This document shows, one piece after another, positions 9,136 to 17,876 of a DNA stretch of 64,000 bases; the stretch's first letter is position 1, and every line of letters starts with the position of its first letter. The stretch lies in the NCBI GenBank assembly GCA_027485145.1, contig JAIXRO010000102.1, positions 1-64,000 on the forward strand, in the 5' to 3' direction. The notes under the pieces were generated by a model. The model did no database searches, was not told the DNA's origin, and saw only the letters and a list, made by a program, of their open reading frames with translations. The position numbers and the translations under genes are program-made. The DNA is from Hyphomonadaceae bacterium. GTDB lineage: Bacteria; Pseudomonadota; Alphaproteobacteria; Caulobacterales; Hyphomonadaceae.

Positions 9136-10713
9136 TTGAAACTCACGCTACCCCCACGCGTATCGCCGATGCAGTTTGATGCCGCGCTAAAGGCGTTTGC
9201 AAGCGTTGTCGGCAAGGGATGGGTTCTTTCCTCAGACGAAGACCGCGACGCCTATGCAGACATCTATGCGCCCGGCCCGGAAACATTGTGGCCAGCTTCC
9301 GCTGCCGTCGCGCCGGGGTCAGCCGAAGAGGTGCAGGCCATCGTCCGGCTCGCCAACCAGTTTAAGACACCGCTTTGGCCCGTCAGCCGCGGCAAAAACT
9401 TGGGCTATGGGCAAGCTGCCCCCCGCATGGCGGGCTCAATTGTGCTCGATCTCGGGCGCATGAACAAGGTTCTCGAGGTTGATCCGGAGCTTGGCTATTG
9501 TGTGATTGAGCCCGGCGTCGGTTTCTTTGATCTTTATGAGCATTTGGCCCGTGAAAAGGCGCCCTTGTGGATGTCGGTTCCGGGCAATGGCTGGGGCTCT
9601 GTTCTCGGCAATGCGCTCGACCACGGTATTGGCTACACGCCTTATGGCCTGCATGCGCGCAACCTGTGCGGGCTTGAGGTGGTCATGCCTGATGGCGACA
9701 TGATGCGCACCGGCATGGCAGGAATGGCGAACAACAAGGCGTCACACCTTTTCCCGATGAGCTACGGCCCGGATTGGACGCACATGTTTACCCAGTCCAA
9801 CATGGGCGTCGTGACGAAGGCCGGCGTGTTCTTGCAGCCAGAGCCGGAAACCTCGCTCGAACTCTCTTTCGACATTCCCAATGAAGAGGATATCGGCTGG
9901 GTCATGGACATCATCGCGCCGATGAAGATCGCGGGCTTGATCGACCAAAACGTGTTTATTCCCTCGTGGCTCGGCAAGATCGTACTGCTCGGGCAGCGCA
10001 AGGATTTCTGGGATAAGCCGTCCGCCATTCCAGACTGGCGGGTGAAGGAGCTCCTTAAGGAGCACAAGCTAGGTTATTGGAAGGTCCAAATCCGGCTTTA
10101 CGGCGATGAAAACGTCAACAAGGCCAAGGCCGAAGTCGTGAAGGCTGCCTTCAAAAAGCATCTCGATACGCCCCCACAGGAAGTTTGGTGGCGGCAGGGC
10201 GAAGAACGCAACATTTATGATCTGACGGTCGGCGTTCCGACTGCGGTGCCATTGCAGATGGGGGATTGGGTTGGAGGGCGCAGCGCACACCTTGGCTTCT
10301 CACCGGTTGTTCCGGCAAATTCGAAGCATGTGATGGATCAGCTGAAGCGCAGCCGCAAAATCATCGCCGACCATGATGTTGATTTTTATGCCAGCTTCAC
10401 GATCGGCGGAAGATTTGCGAACAACATCAACATGTTGATGTATGATCGTGACAAGCCGGAGCAGGTTGAAAGCATGAAGAAACTGTTCAGTGCGCTCGTC
10501 ACAGAAAGCGCCAAAGCGGGTTATGCGGAATATCGCACGCACCTCGGTTGGATGGACGCGGTGGCCGACACGTTTGATTTCAACAATCACGCGCAGCGCC
10601 GCATGAATGAAAAGGTAAAGGACGCGCTCGACCCCAATGGCATCATTGCGCCGGGTAAACAGGGCGTTTGGCCCAGCGTCTACCGGGATCAGTCAAAGGA
10701 GGGCCGGGCATGA
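9136..10713 (+). CDS. FAD-binding VAO/4-cresol-dehydrogenase-type oxidoreductase, flavoprotein subunit (525 aa)
   Basis: PP-loop-type FAD domain (WPVSRGKNLGYG), C-terminal YRTHLGWMDAVADTFDFNNHAQRRMNEKVKDALDPNGIIAPGKQGVWP as in VAO/PCMH proteins; overlaps a cytochrome c gene. Confidence 0.9.
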   Translation: MKLTLPPRVSPMQFDAALKAFASVVGKGWVLSSDEDRDAYADIYAPGPETLWPASAAVAPGSAEEVQAIVRLANQFKTPLWPVSRGKNLGYGQAAPRMAGSIVLDLGRMNKVLEVDPELGYCVIEPGVGFFDLYEHLAREKAPLWMSVPGNGWGSVLGNALDHGIGYTPYGLHARNLCGLEVVMPDGDMMRTGMAGMANNKASHLFPMSYGPDWTHMFTQSNMGVVTKAGVFLQPEPETSLELSFDIPNEEDIGWVMDIIAPMKIAGLIDQNVFIPSWLGKIVLLGQRKDFWDKPSAIPDWRVKELLKEHKLGYWKVQIRLYGDENVNKAKAEVVKAAFKKHLDTPPQEVWWRQGEERNIYDLTVGVPTAVPLQMGDWVGGRSAHLGFSPVVPANSKHVMDQLKRSRKIIADHDVDFYASFTIGGRFANNINMLMYDRDKPEQVESMKKLFSALVTESAKAGYAEYRTHLGWMDAVADTFDFNNHAQRRMNEKVKDALDPNGIIAPGKQGVWPSVYRDQSKEGRA

Positions 10714-11129
10714 AGCGCTTCGTTCTTTTGGGCGCGCTGCTCCTCGCCGCCTGTAACAAGACATCCGCTCCGGCACCTGAGGCTGCGAAGGGCGGTCCAC
10801 CGCCATTGCCGCCCTATCAGATGCGTGCCGAGGCGCCGACGGGAGACAGGCTGGCAGCCGGCGGAGATGGAGAGAAGCTCTATTCCAATCACTGCGGCTA
10901 TTGCCATTTGCCCGCCGGCATGGGGACAAACCTGCTCACCAAACAGCGTATGATGATGGGAGAGCCCCCGGAAAATGGGCTGTTGACCAATCGCAAAGAC
11001 CTGACGGCGGATTACATCAAGTCCGTGGTGCGCATGGGGAAGGTGGCCATGCCGCGCCAGACCCGCGTCGACATTACCGATGCGGAACTGGATGCCGTCG
11101 CCGCCTATCTTGCAAAGGCTGACAAATGA
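10710..11129 (+). CDS. Cytochrome c lipoprotein, likely electron-accepting subunit of the preceding flavoprotein (139 aa)
   Basis: Lipobox LLLAAC; heme motif CGYCH; ATGA overlap with the flavoprotein stop. Confidence 0.9.
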   Translation: MKRFVLLGALLLAACNKTSAPAPEAAKGGPPPLPPYQMRAEAPTGDRLAAGGDGEKLYSNHCGYCHLPAGMGTNLLTKQRMMMGEPPENGLLTNRKDLTADYIKSVVRMGKVAMPRQTRVDITDAELDAVAAYLAKADK

Positions 11130-11476
11130 ACCTCAATCGCCGAACTTTGATCAAGACGGGCGTGATCACTGCGGCCTCGGCTGCAACGTTGACGTCCGCT
11201 GCCGCGCAGGGGCCTGCGCTCGTCGTGTTTGACAGTCGTCTGCCAGAGAGCGTCGCCTTTGCGCAGGGCTTGAGTGGCGCCAAACTCGATGTGGCACATG
11301 AAGACCGGACCTTTTGGGCGACGCTGCGCGCTGGGGCACCAAAGGGCCGTGTCGTCGGTTTGACCCGCTGGAGCGACCTCGTCGTCGTCCGCGGCGAACT
11401 GGAAGCCCAGGGCAAGCGCCTTAAGGCCGAACGTCAGAGAGATCCACACGCGCCCTTCCATTGGGAAATGGCCTGA
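11126..11476 (+). CDS. Small Tat-signal protein of unknown function (116 aa)
   Basis: MNLNRRTLIKTGVITAASAATLTSAAAQ (twin-arginine plus AxA-type site); ATGA overlap with the cytochrome gene. Confidence 0.78.
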   Translation: MNLNRRTLIKTGVITAASAATLTSAAAQGPALVVFDSRLPESVAFAQGLSGAKLDVAHEDRTFWATLRAGAPKGRVVGLTRWSDLVVVRGELEAQGKRLKAERQRDPHAPFHWEMA

Positions 11477-11498
11477 CCACTTTCAAAGGTATGTCCAC

Positions 11499-12311
11499 AT
11501 GGCAGAAGTGACCCTTTATCATTGGGAACCGAATGCAAATTCGGGCAAGCCCATGCTTGCGTTGATGGAAAAGGGCGTCGCCTTCGATAGCCACTACATC
11601 GACATGCTGAATTTCGATCAGCACAAGCCCGAATATCTTGCAATCAACCCTCAAGGGACGATCCCGGCAATGACCCATGGGAGCCTTGTTCTCGTCGAGA
11701 GCACGGCGATAATGGAATATGTGAACGACGCGTTTGACGGCCCAAATTTGATGCCGGAAAGTGTGCGTGATCGTCTGCGCATCCGCTGGTGGATGAAGTT
11801 CATGGACCAGTGGCTGGCGCCCAGCTTTTCGATGTTCGGTTGGAAGTTTTTCGTCGGCCCCAACGCCCTGAAGGCGCACGGGCAGGAAAAGATTGAGGAA
11901 CAGATCAGCCGCATTCCGCTGCCCGAACGCCAAACGGCCTGGCGCAAGGCAGTGTTCGGCTTGTTCAGCGAAGCGGAAATGGCGGAAAGCGGACGCCGTA
12001 TTTCGGTCGGCATTCGGATGCTTGAGGAAGAACTCGGCAAGCGGGAATGGCTCGCGAGCGACACGTACAGCTTGGCTGATGTGAATGGCTTCAACCTCGC
12101 ATACGCCATGCCGTTGTCGCAGCCCCATCTCGCCAATGATGATCTCACGCCCAATATCATGCGGTGGCTGCGGGCAATTTATCGCCGCCCGGCAACGCGT
12201 GAGTGTTGGAAACTGGGTCGCACACCGATGGCAAGCCGCGTTGAAATTCTGGAGCAGGATTACATTCCGCCCCGGGATGAGTCCGAAGGCATTTCGAGCG
12301 GAGTGCGTTGA
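11499..12311 (+). CDS. Glutathione S-transferase family protein, beta-etherase-like (270 aa)
   Basis: TLYHWEPNANSGKPMLALMEKGVAFDSHYIDMLNFDQHKPEYLAINPQGTIPAMTHG: GST N-domain related to LigF/BaeA-type proteins. Confidence 0.85.
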   Translation: MAEVTLYHWEPNANSGKPMLALMEKGVAFDSHYIDMLNFDQHKPEYLAINPQGTIPAMTHGSLVLVESTAIMEYVNDAFDGPNLMPESVRDRLRIRWWMKFMDQWLAPSFSMFGWKFFVGPNALKAHGQEKIEEQISRIPLPERQTAWRKAVFGLFSEAEMAESGRRISVGIRMLEEELGKREWLASDTYSLADVNGFNLAYAMPLSQPHLANDDLTPNIMRWLRAIYRRPATRECWKLGRTPMASRVEILEQDYIPPRDESEGISSGVR

Positions 12312-12312
12312 G

Positions 12313-13089
12313 ATGAGCACCATTCTTTATCATGGCGAACCCGCAGGTCCGTCGCTGACTGTCCTCGCCGCGCTTGCTGAAAGCGGTGTCGAGGTCGAAT
12401 GTCGGCCGATCAATCTGCTTGCCGGAGAACGCCACACGCTGCCTGACATCACAGACAGTGTCGCGCTCGACATGGGCGTGGAGGGTGAAGGCCCTGTGCT
12501 TGTCGTCGATGGCGAGGCAATGACCGAGTCTGTTTTCATCGCGCAATATTTTGATGAACTGGGGCAGGGGACCCTGCAACCCAAAGACGCGTATAAGCAT
12601 TGGGAAATGCTGATGTGGTGCCGCAGGGTGACGGAGCGCGGTGCGCCTGCTGCGGCGTTTCTGAATTGCCAAAGCTATGCGCGTCCAAGCCTTGCCGCGA
12701 TGGACGATGCGGGTTTTGCTTCCCTCACTTCCGCGATCAAGAGTGACGATTTGCGCACGCGGTGGGCAGACGTCCGCCAAGGCAATTTCCCTGACGAACA
12801 AGTCGCAGACAGCCGTTCAAAAGTTATGGCTCTTGCGGAAATGACGGACACAGCCTTGGCGGATGGGCGAGATTGGCTGATGGGCGATTTCTCTATCGCT
12901 GATCTGGTCACTTACCCGTGGCTGTGTTCAGAACTCGTGCCGGAAGCGTTCACCGGGAAACTGGCGTTACAAGGCTGGATGGCCCGCATGGCAGCTAGAC
13001 CGGGAATGACAGCGGCGCTAAAACGAGCGACTGAATCGAACCCGGAGGAGTGCTGGGCGCCGGGGCCAGAAATCAATCGCTGGGGTTAA
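12313..13089 (+). CDS. Glutathione S-transferase family protein, second member of an adjacent pair (258 aa)
   Basis: STILYHGEPAGPSLTVLAALAESGVEVECRPINLLAGERH..., GST C-domain LADGRDWLMGDFSIADL; start 2 nt after the stop of the preceding GST. Confidence 0.82.
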   Translation: MSTILYHGEPAGPSLTVLAALAESGVEVECRPINLLAGERHTLPDITDSVALDMGVEGEGPVLVVDGEAMTESVFIAQYFDELGQGTLQPKDAYKHWEMLMWCRRVTERGAPAAAFLNCQSYARPSLAAMDDAGFASLTSAIKSDDLRTRWADVRQGNFPDEQVADSRSKVMALAEMTDTALADGRDWLMGDFSIADLVTYPWLCSELVPEAFTGKLALQGWMARMAARPGMTAALKRATESNPEECWAPGPEINRWG

Positions 13090-13113
13090 GCGGAACGTAT
13101 CAGGAGGGCGTGG

Positions 13114-15219
13114 ATGAAAAAGAAGTTCATTTGTGCTGTTGTCATTGGTGCTTTGGTTGTCGGGTGCAAGCCTGCGATGGACCTCGACAAGCCGGGGGCC
13201 GTCAACGCTGAAAAGTTGGTCAGCGCAGCGTCGAACGACGCGGAATGGTTGTCCTATGGCCGCACCTATGACGAACAACGCTTCAGCCCTTTGAATGCCA
13301 TCAATGCTGAAAACGTCTCCGGCCTGAACCTCGCCTGGTTTGCCGACTTGGATACGTCGCGCGGGCAGGAAGCCACGCCGCTGGTCATCGATGGCAACAT
13401 CTACATCTCGACGGCCTGGTCGAAGGTAAAAGCCTATGACGCCGTTTCAGGCAAGCTGCTTTGGGAGTACGATCCCAAGGTTCCCGGCGAAACAGCGGTC
13501 AAGGCGTGCTGCGATGTCGTGAACCGCGGTGTCGCTGCTTGGGGTGATCGGCTCTATCTGGGGACGCTGGATGGTCGCCTCGTCGCACTCGACCGGGCGA
13601 CAGGCAAGGAAATCTGGTCCAAGGTCACCGTCGATCAGTCGAAGCCGTATACCATTACGGGCGCTCCGCGTGTCGTTGATGGCAAAGTCATCATCGGCAA
13701 TGGCGGCGCGGAAATGGGCGTGCGTGGCTATGTAACGGCCTATGACGCGGCCTCAGGCGATGAGGTCTGGCGTTTCTACACGGTTCCCGGAAAGCCCGGT
13801 GAAAATGAAGATCAGCCGCACCTGAAAAAGGCCGAAGCCACCTGGAAAGGTGAGTATTGGAAGATCGGCGGTGGCGGCACCGTGTGGGATGCGATGGCCT
13901 ATGATCCTGATCTGGGGCTTCTGTACATCGGCGTCGGCAATGGGTCGCCCTGGAATCAGGCCTATCGCTCTCCGGGTGGTGGCGACAATCTGTACCTGTC
14001 GTCGATCGTTGCGATCGATGTGAAGACGGGCGAGTATCGCTGGCATTTCCAGGAAACGCCGGGCGAAACTTGGGACTTCACGGCGACGCAGCACATCATG
14101 TTGGCGGATCTGGAAATTGGCGGAAAAACGCGCAAAGTTCTGATGCATGCGCCGAAGAACGGCTATTTCTACGTTATCGACCGCACCAACGGCGCGTTCA
14201 TCTCTGGCAAAAACTATGTGCCGGTGAACTGGGCGAAGGGCCTTGATCCGAAAACAGGCCGTCCCATCGAGAACCCGGAAGCGCGGTACGACAAGACGGG
14301 CAAGCCGTTCATCGGGATGCCGGGTGCAGTTGGCGCGCACAGCTGGCATCCCATGGCGTTTGATCCCAAGCAGAAGTTGGTGTTCATCCCCGCGCAGATT
14401 GCAGCTTTCCCTTATTTTCCGGAAAAAGACTGGAAGCCGAAGGCGCAGGGTTTCAACATCGGGCTTGATCAAGGCGCAGGCGCCATGCCTGCCATCAAGG
14501 CGGCGCGCGATGCTGCCAAGGCCGCGACCAAGGGTGCGCTCATCGCTTGGGATCCGATCACGCAGACGGAACGCTGGCGGGTTCCCTATAACGGACCCTG
14601 GAATGGCGGCGTGTTGGCAACGGGCGGCAATCTTGTGTTCCAAGGGAATGCGACTGGCAGTTTTGCCGCCTATGCGTCGGACAGTGGTAAACAGCTCTGG
14701 TCCTTCCCTGCGCAGACGGGCGTCGTCGCGGCGCCCATCACGTACAAGATCGGCAACGATCAGTATGTCGCTGTGCTTGCGGGGTGGGGTGGCATTTGGG
14801 CACTCGCGCCGGGTGTGCTTTCGGACGTGTCTGGGCCAGTGCGCAACATTAGTCGTTTGCTCGTCTTCAAACTGGGAGGAAAAGCAAAGCTGCCGGCCCC
14901 ACCTCCGCTCAACAAGATGCCGCTTGATCCGCCGCCGCAGACGGCCAAGGCTGATGTGATTGCCCGTGGCGGTTATCTCTACGGTAGATATTGTGGCGCT
15001 TGTCACGGTGATGCGGCCATTGGCGGGGCGATCATTCCTGACCTTCGGCATAGTGGCATGTTGGCGTCTGCTGACGGGTGGCAGAAGATTGTGCACGATG
15101 GAGCATTGAAGGCCAACGGCATGGTCGGATGGAGCAATGTGATGTCGGCAAGTGAGATCGATGCAATCCGTCACTATGTCATAAAGCGTGCGCATGAGGA
15201 TAAGGACTTGGAAGAGTGA
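13114..15219 (+). CDS. PQQ-dependent quinohemoprotein alcohol dehydrogenase with fused C-terminal cytochrome c (701 aa), lipoprotein-like signal
   Basis: Vicinal CC (VKACCDVVNRG), PQQ beta-propeller repeats (LVALDRATGKEIW, VTAYDAASGDEVW), C-terminal CGACH, lipobox-like LVVGC. Confidence 0.92.
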   Translation: MKKKFICAVVIGALVVGCKPAMDLDKPGAVNAEKLVSAASNDAEWLSYGRTYDEQRFSPLNAINAENVSGLNLAWFADLDTSRGQEATPLVIDGNIYISTAWSKVKAYDAVSGKLLWEYDPKVPGETAVKACCDVVNRGVAAWGDRLYLGTLDGRLVALDRATGKEIWSKVTVDQSKPYTITGAPRVVDGKVIIGNGGAEMGVRGYVTAYDAASGDEVWRFYTVPGKPGENEDQPHLKKAEATWKGEYWKIGGGGTVWDAMAYDPDLGLLYIGVGNGSPWNQAYRSPGGGDNLYLSSIVAIDVKTGEYRWHFQETPGETWDFTATQHIMLADLEIGGKTRKVLMHAPKNGYFYVIDRTNGAFISGKNYVPVNWAKGLDPKTGRPIENPEARYDKTGKPFIGMPGAVGAHSWHPMAFDPKQKLVFIPAQIAAFPYFPEKDWKPKAQGFNIGLDQGAGAMPAIKAARDAAKAATKGALIAWDPITQTERWRVPYNGPWNGGVLATGGNLVFQGNATGSFAAYASDSGKQLWSFPAQTGVVAAPITYKIGNDQYVAVLAGWGGIWALAPGVLSDVSGPVRNISRLLVFKLGGKAKLPAPPPLNKMPLDPPPQTAKADVIARGGYLYGRYCGACHGDAAIGGAIIPDLRHSGMLASADGWQKIVHDGALKANGMVGWSNVMSASEIDAIRHYVIKRAHEDKDLEE

Positions 15220-15310
15220 TTGTTTCTTTTTAGTATGCAACACACACTAACTGACGTAAGTTTGGATTCATGAAGGGCCTCTGACGGCTCGCAGGACGAG
15301 GAGAGTTTCG

Positions 15311-16822
15311 ATGAACGAGATGACCACAATTTCGCGCGAGCAGCGCCCTTATTCCGAAGCCGCCAAGAAAGCGCTTTCCCGCAAGCCTGCCCTTTTCATT
15401 AATAATGAATGGGTTGCGTCTTCTCACGACGCAACAATTCCTGTTGAGGATCCGTCCTGCGGGAAGGAAGTCAGCCGCATCGTCGATGCGTCGGACAAGG
15501 ATGTGGATCGCGCTGTTGCTGCTGCCCGTGCGGCGTTTGATGACGGTCGCTGGTCGAATCTCCCGCCGATGGTTCGTGACCGCACGATGCACCGCTTGGC
15601 CGATCTTCTGGAGGCCCATGCGGACGAGTTCGCCGAACTTGAAGCGATCGACAACGGCAAGCCCAAGGGTATGGCCGGTGCAGTCGACATCCCCGGTGCG
15701 ATCAGCCAGATCCGTTTCATGGCAGGCTGGGCCTCCAAGGTTGGGGGTGAAACGACCGCGCCATATACGATGCCCGCAGGCACCGTGTTCAGCTACACAG
15801 TCAAGGAACCGGTGGGCGTTTGCGCGCAGATCGTTCCCTGGAACTTCCCGCTCTTGATGGCCTGCCTGAAGATTGCGCCTGCTCTGGCTGCGGGCTGCAC
15901 GATTGTGCTGAAGCCGGCCGAGCAAACGTCGTTGACGGCGCTGCGCTTGGCTGATCTGGTCGCTGAAGCCGGCTTCCCCGCTGGCGTCCTGAACATCATC
16001 ACCGGCAATGGCCACACGGCGGGTGATCGCATGGTCAAGCATCCTGATGTCGACAAGGTGGCCTTCACCGGTTCGACCGAAATCGGCAAGCTCATCAATA
16101 AGAATGCCACCGACACAATGAAGCGCGTCACGCTCGAACTGGGCGGCAAGTCGCCGGTCGTCGTGATGCCAGACGTTGATGTCGCCGCGACTGCGCCGGG
16201 TGTCGCAGGTGCCATCTTCTTCAACGCAGGTCAGGTCTGCGTCGCCGGTTCACGCCTCTATGCGCACCGTTCTGTGTTCGACAAGGTCGTCGAAGGCATG
16301 GCGGAAACCGCACCTTTTTGGGCGCCGCGCGCCTCTCTCGATCCGGAAGCGCACATGGGCGCGATCATCAGCAAGGAACAGCATGACAAGGTCATGGGCT
16401 ACATCGAAGCTGGCAAGCGCGATGGCGCGTCGGTTGCGATGGGTGGCGATGCGCCCTCGGGCAACGGCTACTTCGTGAACCCGACCATCCTCGTCGATGT
16501 GAACCCGCAGATGAGCGTTGTGCGTGAAGAAATCTTCGGTCCCGTCGTTGTCGCCCAGCGCTTCGATGATCTGGATGAAGTCGCCAAGTCGGCCAATGAT
16601 ACGGCCTTCGGTTTGGGTGCAGGCATCTGGACCAAGGATGTGGCCACGATGCACAAGCTGGCTGCCAAGATTAAATCCGGCACTGTCTGGGGCAACTGCC
16701 ACGCGATGATCGACACCGCGCTGCCCTTCGGCGGCTACAAGGAATCGGGCATCGGCCGCGAACAGGGTAAGGCGGGTATTGACGCCTATCTTGAAACCAA
16801 GACGGTCATCATCCAGCTGTAA
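15311..16822 (+). CDS. Aldehyde dehydrogenase family protein (503 aa)
   Basis: VPWNFPLLMA, FTGSTEIGK, LELGGKSPVVV, FNAGQVCVAGSR, EEIFGPVVV. Confidence 0.94.
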   Translation: MNEMTTISREQRPYSEAAKKALSRKPALFINNEWVASSHDATIPVEDPSCGKEVSRIVDASDKDVDRAVAAARAAFDDGRWSNLPPMVRDRTMHRLADLLEAHADEFAELEAIDNGKPKGMAGAVDIPGAISQIRFMAGWASKVGGETTAPYTMPAGTVFSYTVKEPVGVCAQIVPWNFPLLMACLKIAPALAAGCTIVLKPAEQTSLTALRLADLVAEAGFPAGVLNIITGNGHTAGDRMVKHPDVDKVAFTGSTEIGKLINKNATDTMKRVTLELGGKSPVVVMPDVDVAATAPGVAGAIFFNAGQVCVAGSRLYAHRSVFDKVVEGMAETAPFWAPRASLDPEAHMGAIISKEQHDKVMGYIEAGKRDGASVAMGGDAPSGNGYFVNPTILVDVNPQMSVVREEIFGPVVVAQRFDDLDEVAKSANDTAFGLGAGIWTKDVATMHKLAAKIKSGTVWGNCHAMIDTALPFGGYKESGIGREQGKAGIDAYLETKTVIIQL

Positions 16823-16830
16823 TTTCATTG

Positions 16831-16985
16831 TTTCCCTCCCCCCTGTGAGGGGGAGGGCGCGCGACTTGGCGACCTGTTGCCAAGTCACAGCGGGAGAGGG
16901 GGCAAATCCGCACTCTCTCCCTCTCTAAGACTTGCTGCGCGGCAACGCCGCAAAACCAAGTTTATTCTCTCCCTCAAGGGGCGTG
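16831..16985. repeat. Stem-loop-rich intergenic element, putative repetitive extragenic/MITE-like sequence
   Basis: CCCTCCCCC-N6-GGGGGAGGG (16834-16857), GACTTGGC-N8-GCCAAGTC (16863-16886), GCGGC-AAC-GCCGC and complementary CTCTCCC/GGGAGAG runs, all between CDS 15311-16822 and 17004-17876. Confidence 0.55.
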
Positions 16986-17003
16986 AAAAAAGGAAGCAAA
17001 AGC

Positions 17004-17876
17004 ATGCCCATCGACCTGTCTAAGATCAAAGCCATTGACGTTCACGTCCATGCCGAGGTGTCCTGTCATGATCCTGAAGATCCGGTCATGGGCAAGTTTT
17101 TTGATGCCGCGAGCGCCTATTTCAAGGCCCCGCGCGAGCGCCCGAAAATGCCGGAAATCATTGAGATCTATCGTGAACAGCAGATCGCTTTCTGCATGTT
17201 TACGGTCGATTGTGAAAGCGGCATCGGCGCCAAGCGCGTCAGCAATTACGAGATTGCCGAGATCGCCAACAAGAATGACGACATCTGCATTCCGTTCGCC
17301 TCCATCGATCCGCACAAGGGCAAAATGGGCGCACGCGAGGCGCGCGATCTGATCGAAAACCACGGTGTGAAGGGCTTCAAGTTCCACCACATCATGCAGA
17401 ACCTCGATCCGGCAGCGCAGGTCGGTTACCCGATCTACGAAGTCATCAACGAGTATAAGCTGCCTGCCATCTTCCACACCGGCCATTCCGGCATGGGGAC
17501 GGGCATGCGCGGCGGCGGCGGCGTGCATCTGAAATATGGTCAGCCCATGCTGGTGGATGATGTCGCGGTCGACTTCCCCGACATGAAGATCATCCTTGCT
17601 CACCCGTCATGGCCGTGGGTGGATGAGAGCCTGTCGATGGCGCTGCACAAGGACAATGTGTTCATCGATCTCAGCGGCTGGAGCCCCAAATACTTCCAAC
17701 CGCAGATCATCCAATACGCCAACACCCAGCTGCGCAAGAAGATGCTGTTCGGGTCTGACTTCCCGCTGATCCACCCGCAAAAGTGGCTGGATGCCGCACG
17801 CGAAGTTGGCTTCAAGGAAGAAGTTCTGCCGGGCATCATGAAGGACAATGCGGCAAAGCTTCTCGGCCTTTCATGA
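17004..17876 (+). CDS. Amidohydrolase family 2 (TIM-barrel metal-dependent hydrolase; 290 aa)
   Basis: IKAIDVHVHAE, KGFKFHHIMQN, IFHTGHSG, IILAHPSWPWVDE, LFGSDFPLIHPQKW. Confidence 0.87.
   Translation: MPIDLSKIKAIDVHVHAEVSCHDPEDPVMGKFFDAASAYFKAPRERPKMPEIIEIYREQQIAFCMFTVDCESGIGAKRVSNYEIAEIANKNDDICIPFASIDPHKGKMGAREARDLIENHGVKGFKFHHIMQNLDPAAQVGYPIYEVINEYKLPAIFHTGHSGMGTGMRGGGGVHLKYGQPMLVDDVAVDFPDMKIILAHPSWPWVDESLSMALHKDNVFIDLSGWSPKYFQPQIIQYANTQLRKKMLFGSDFPLIHPQKWLDAAREVGFKEEVLPGIMKDNAAKLLGLS

Noticed and set aside
13753-15243. 496-aa minus-strand ORF opposite the PQQ dehydrogenase
   Set aside because: Shadow of a strongly recognisable plus-strand gene; His/Arg-rich composition without domain motifs.
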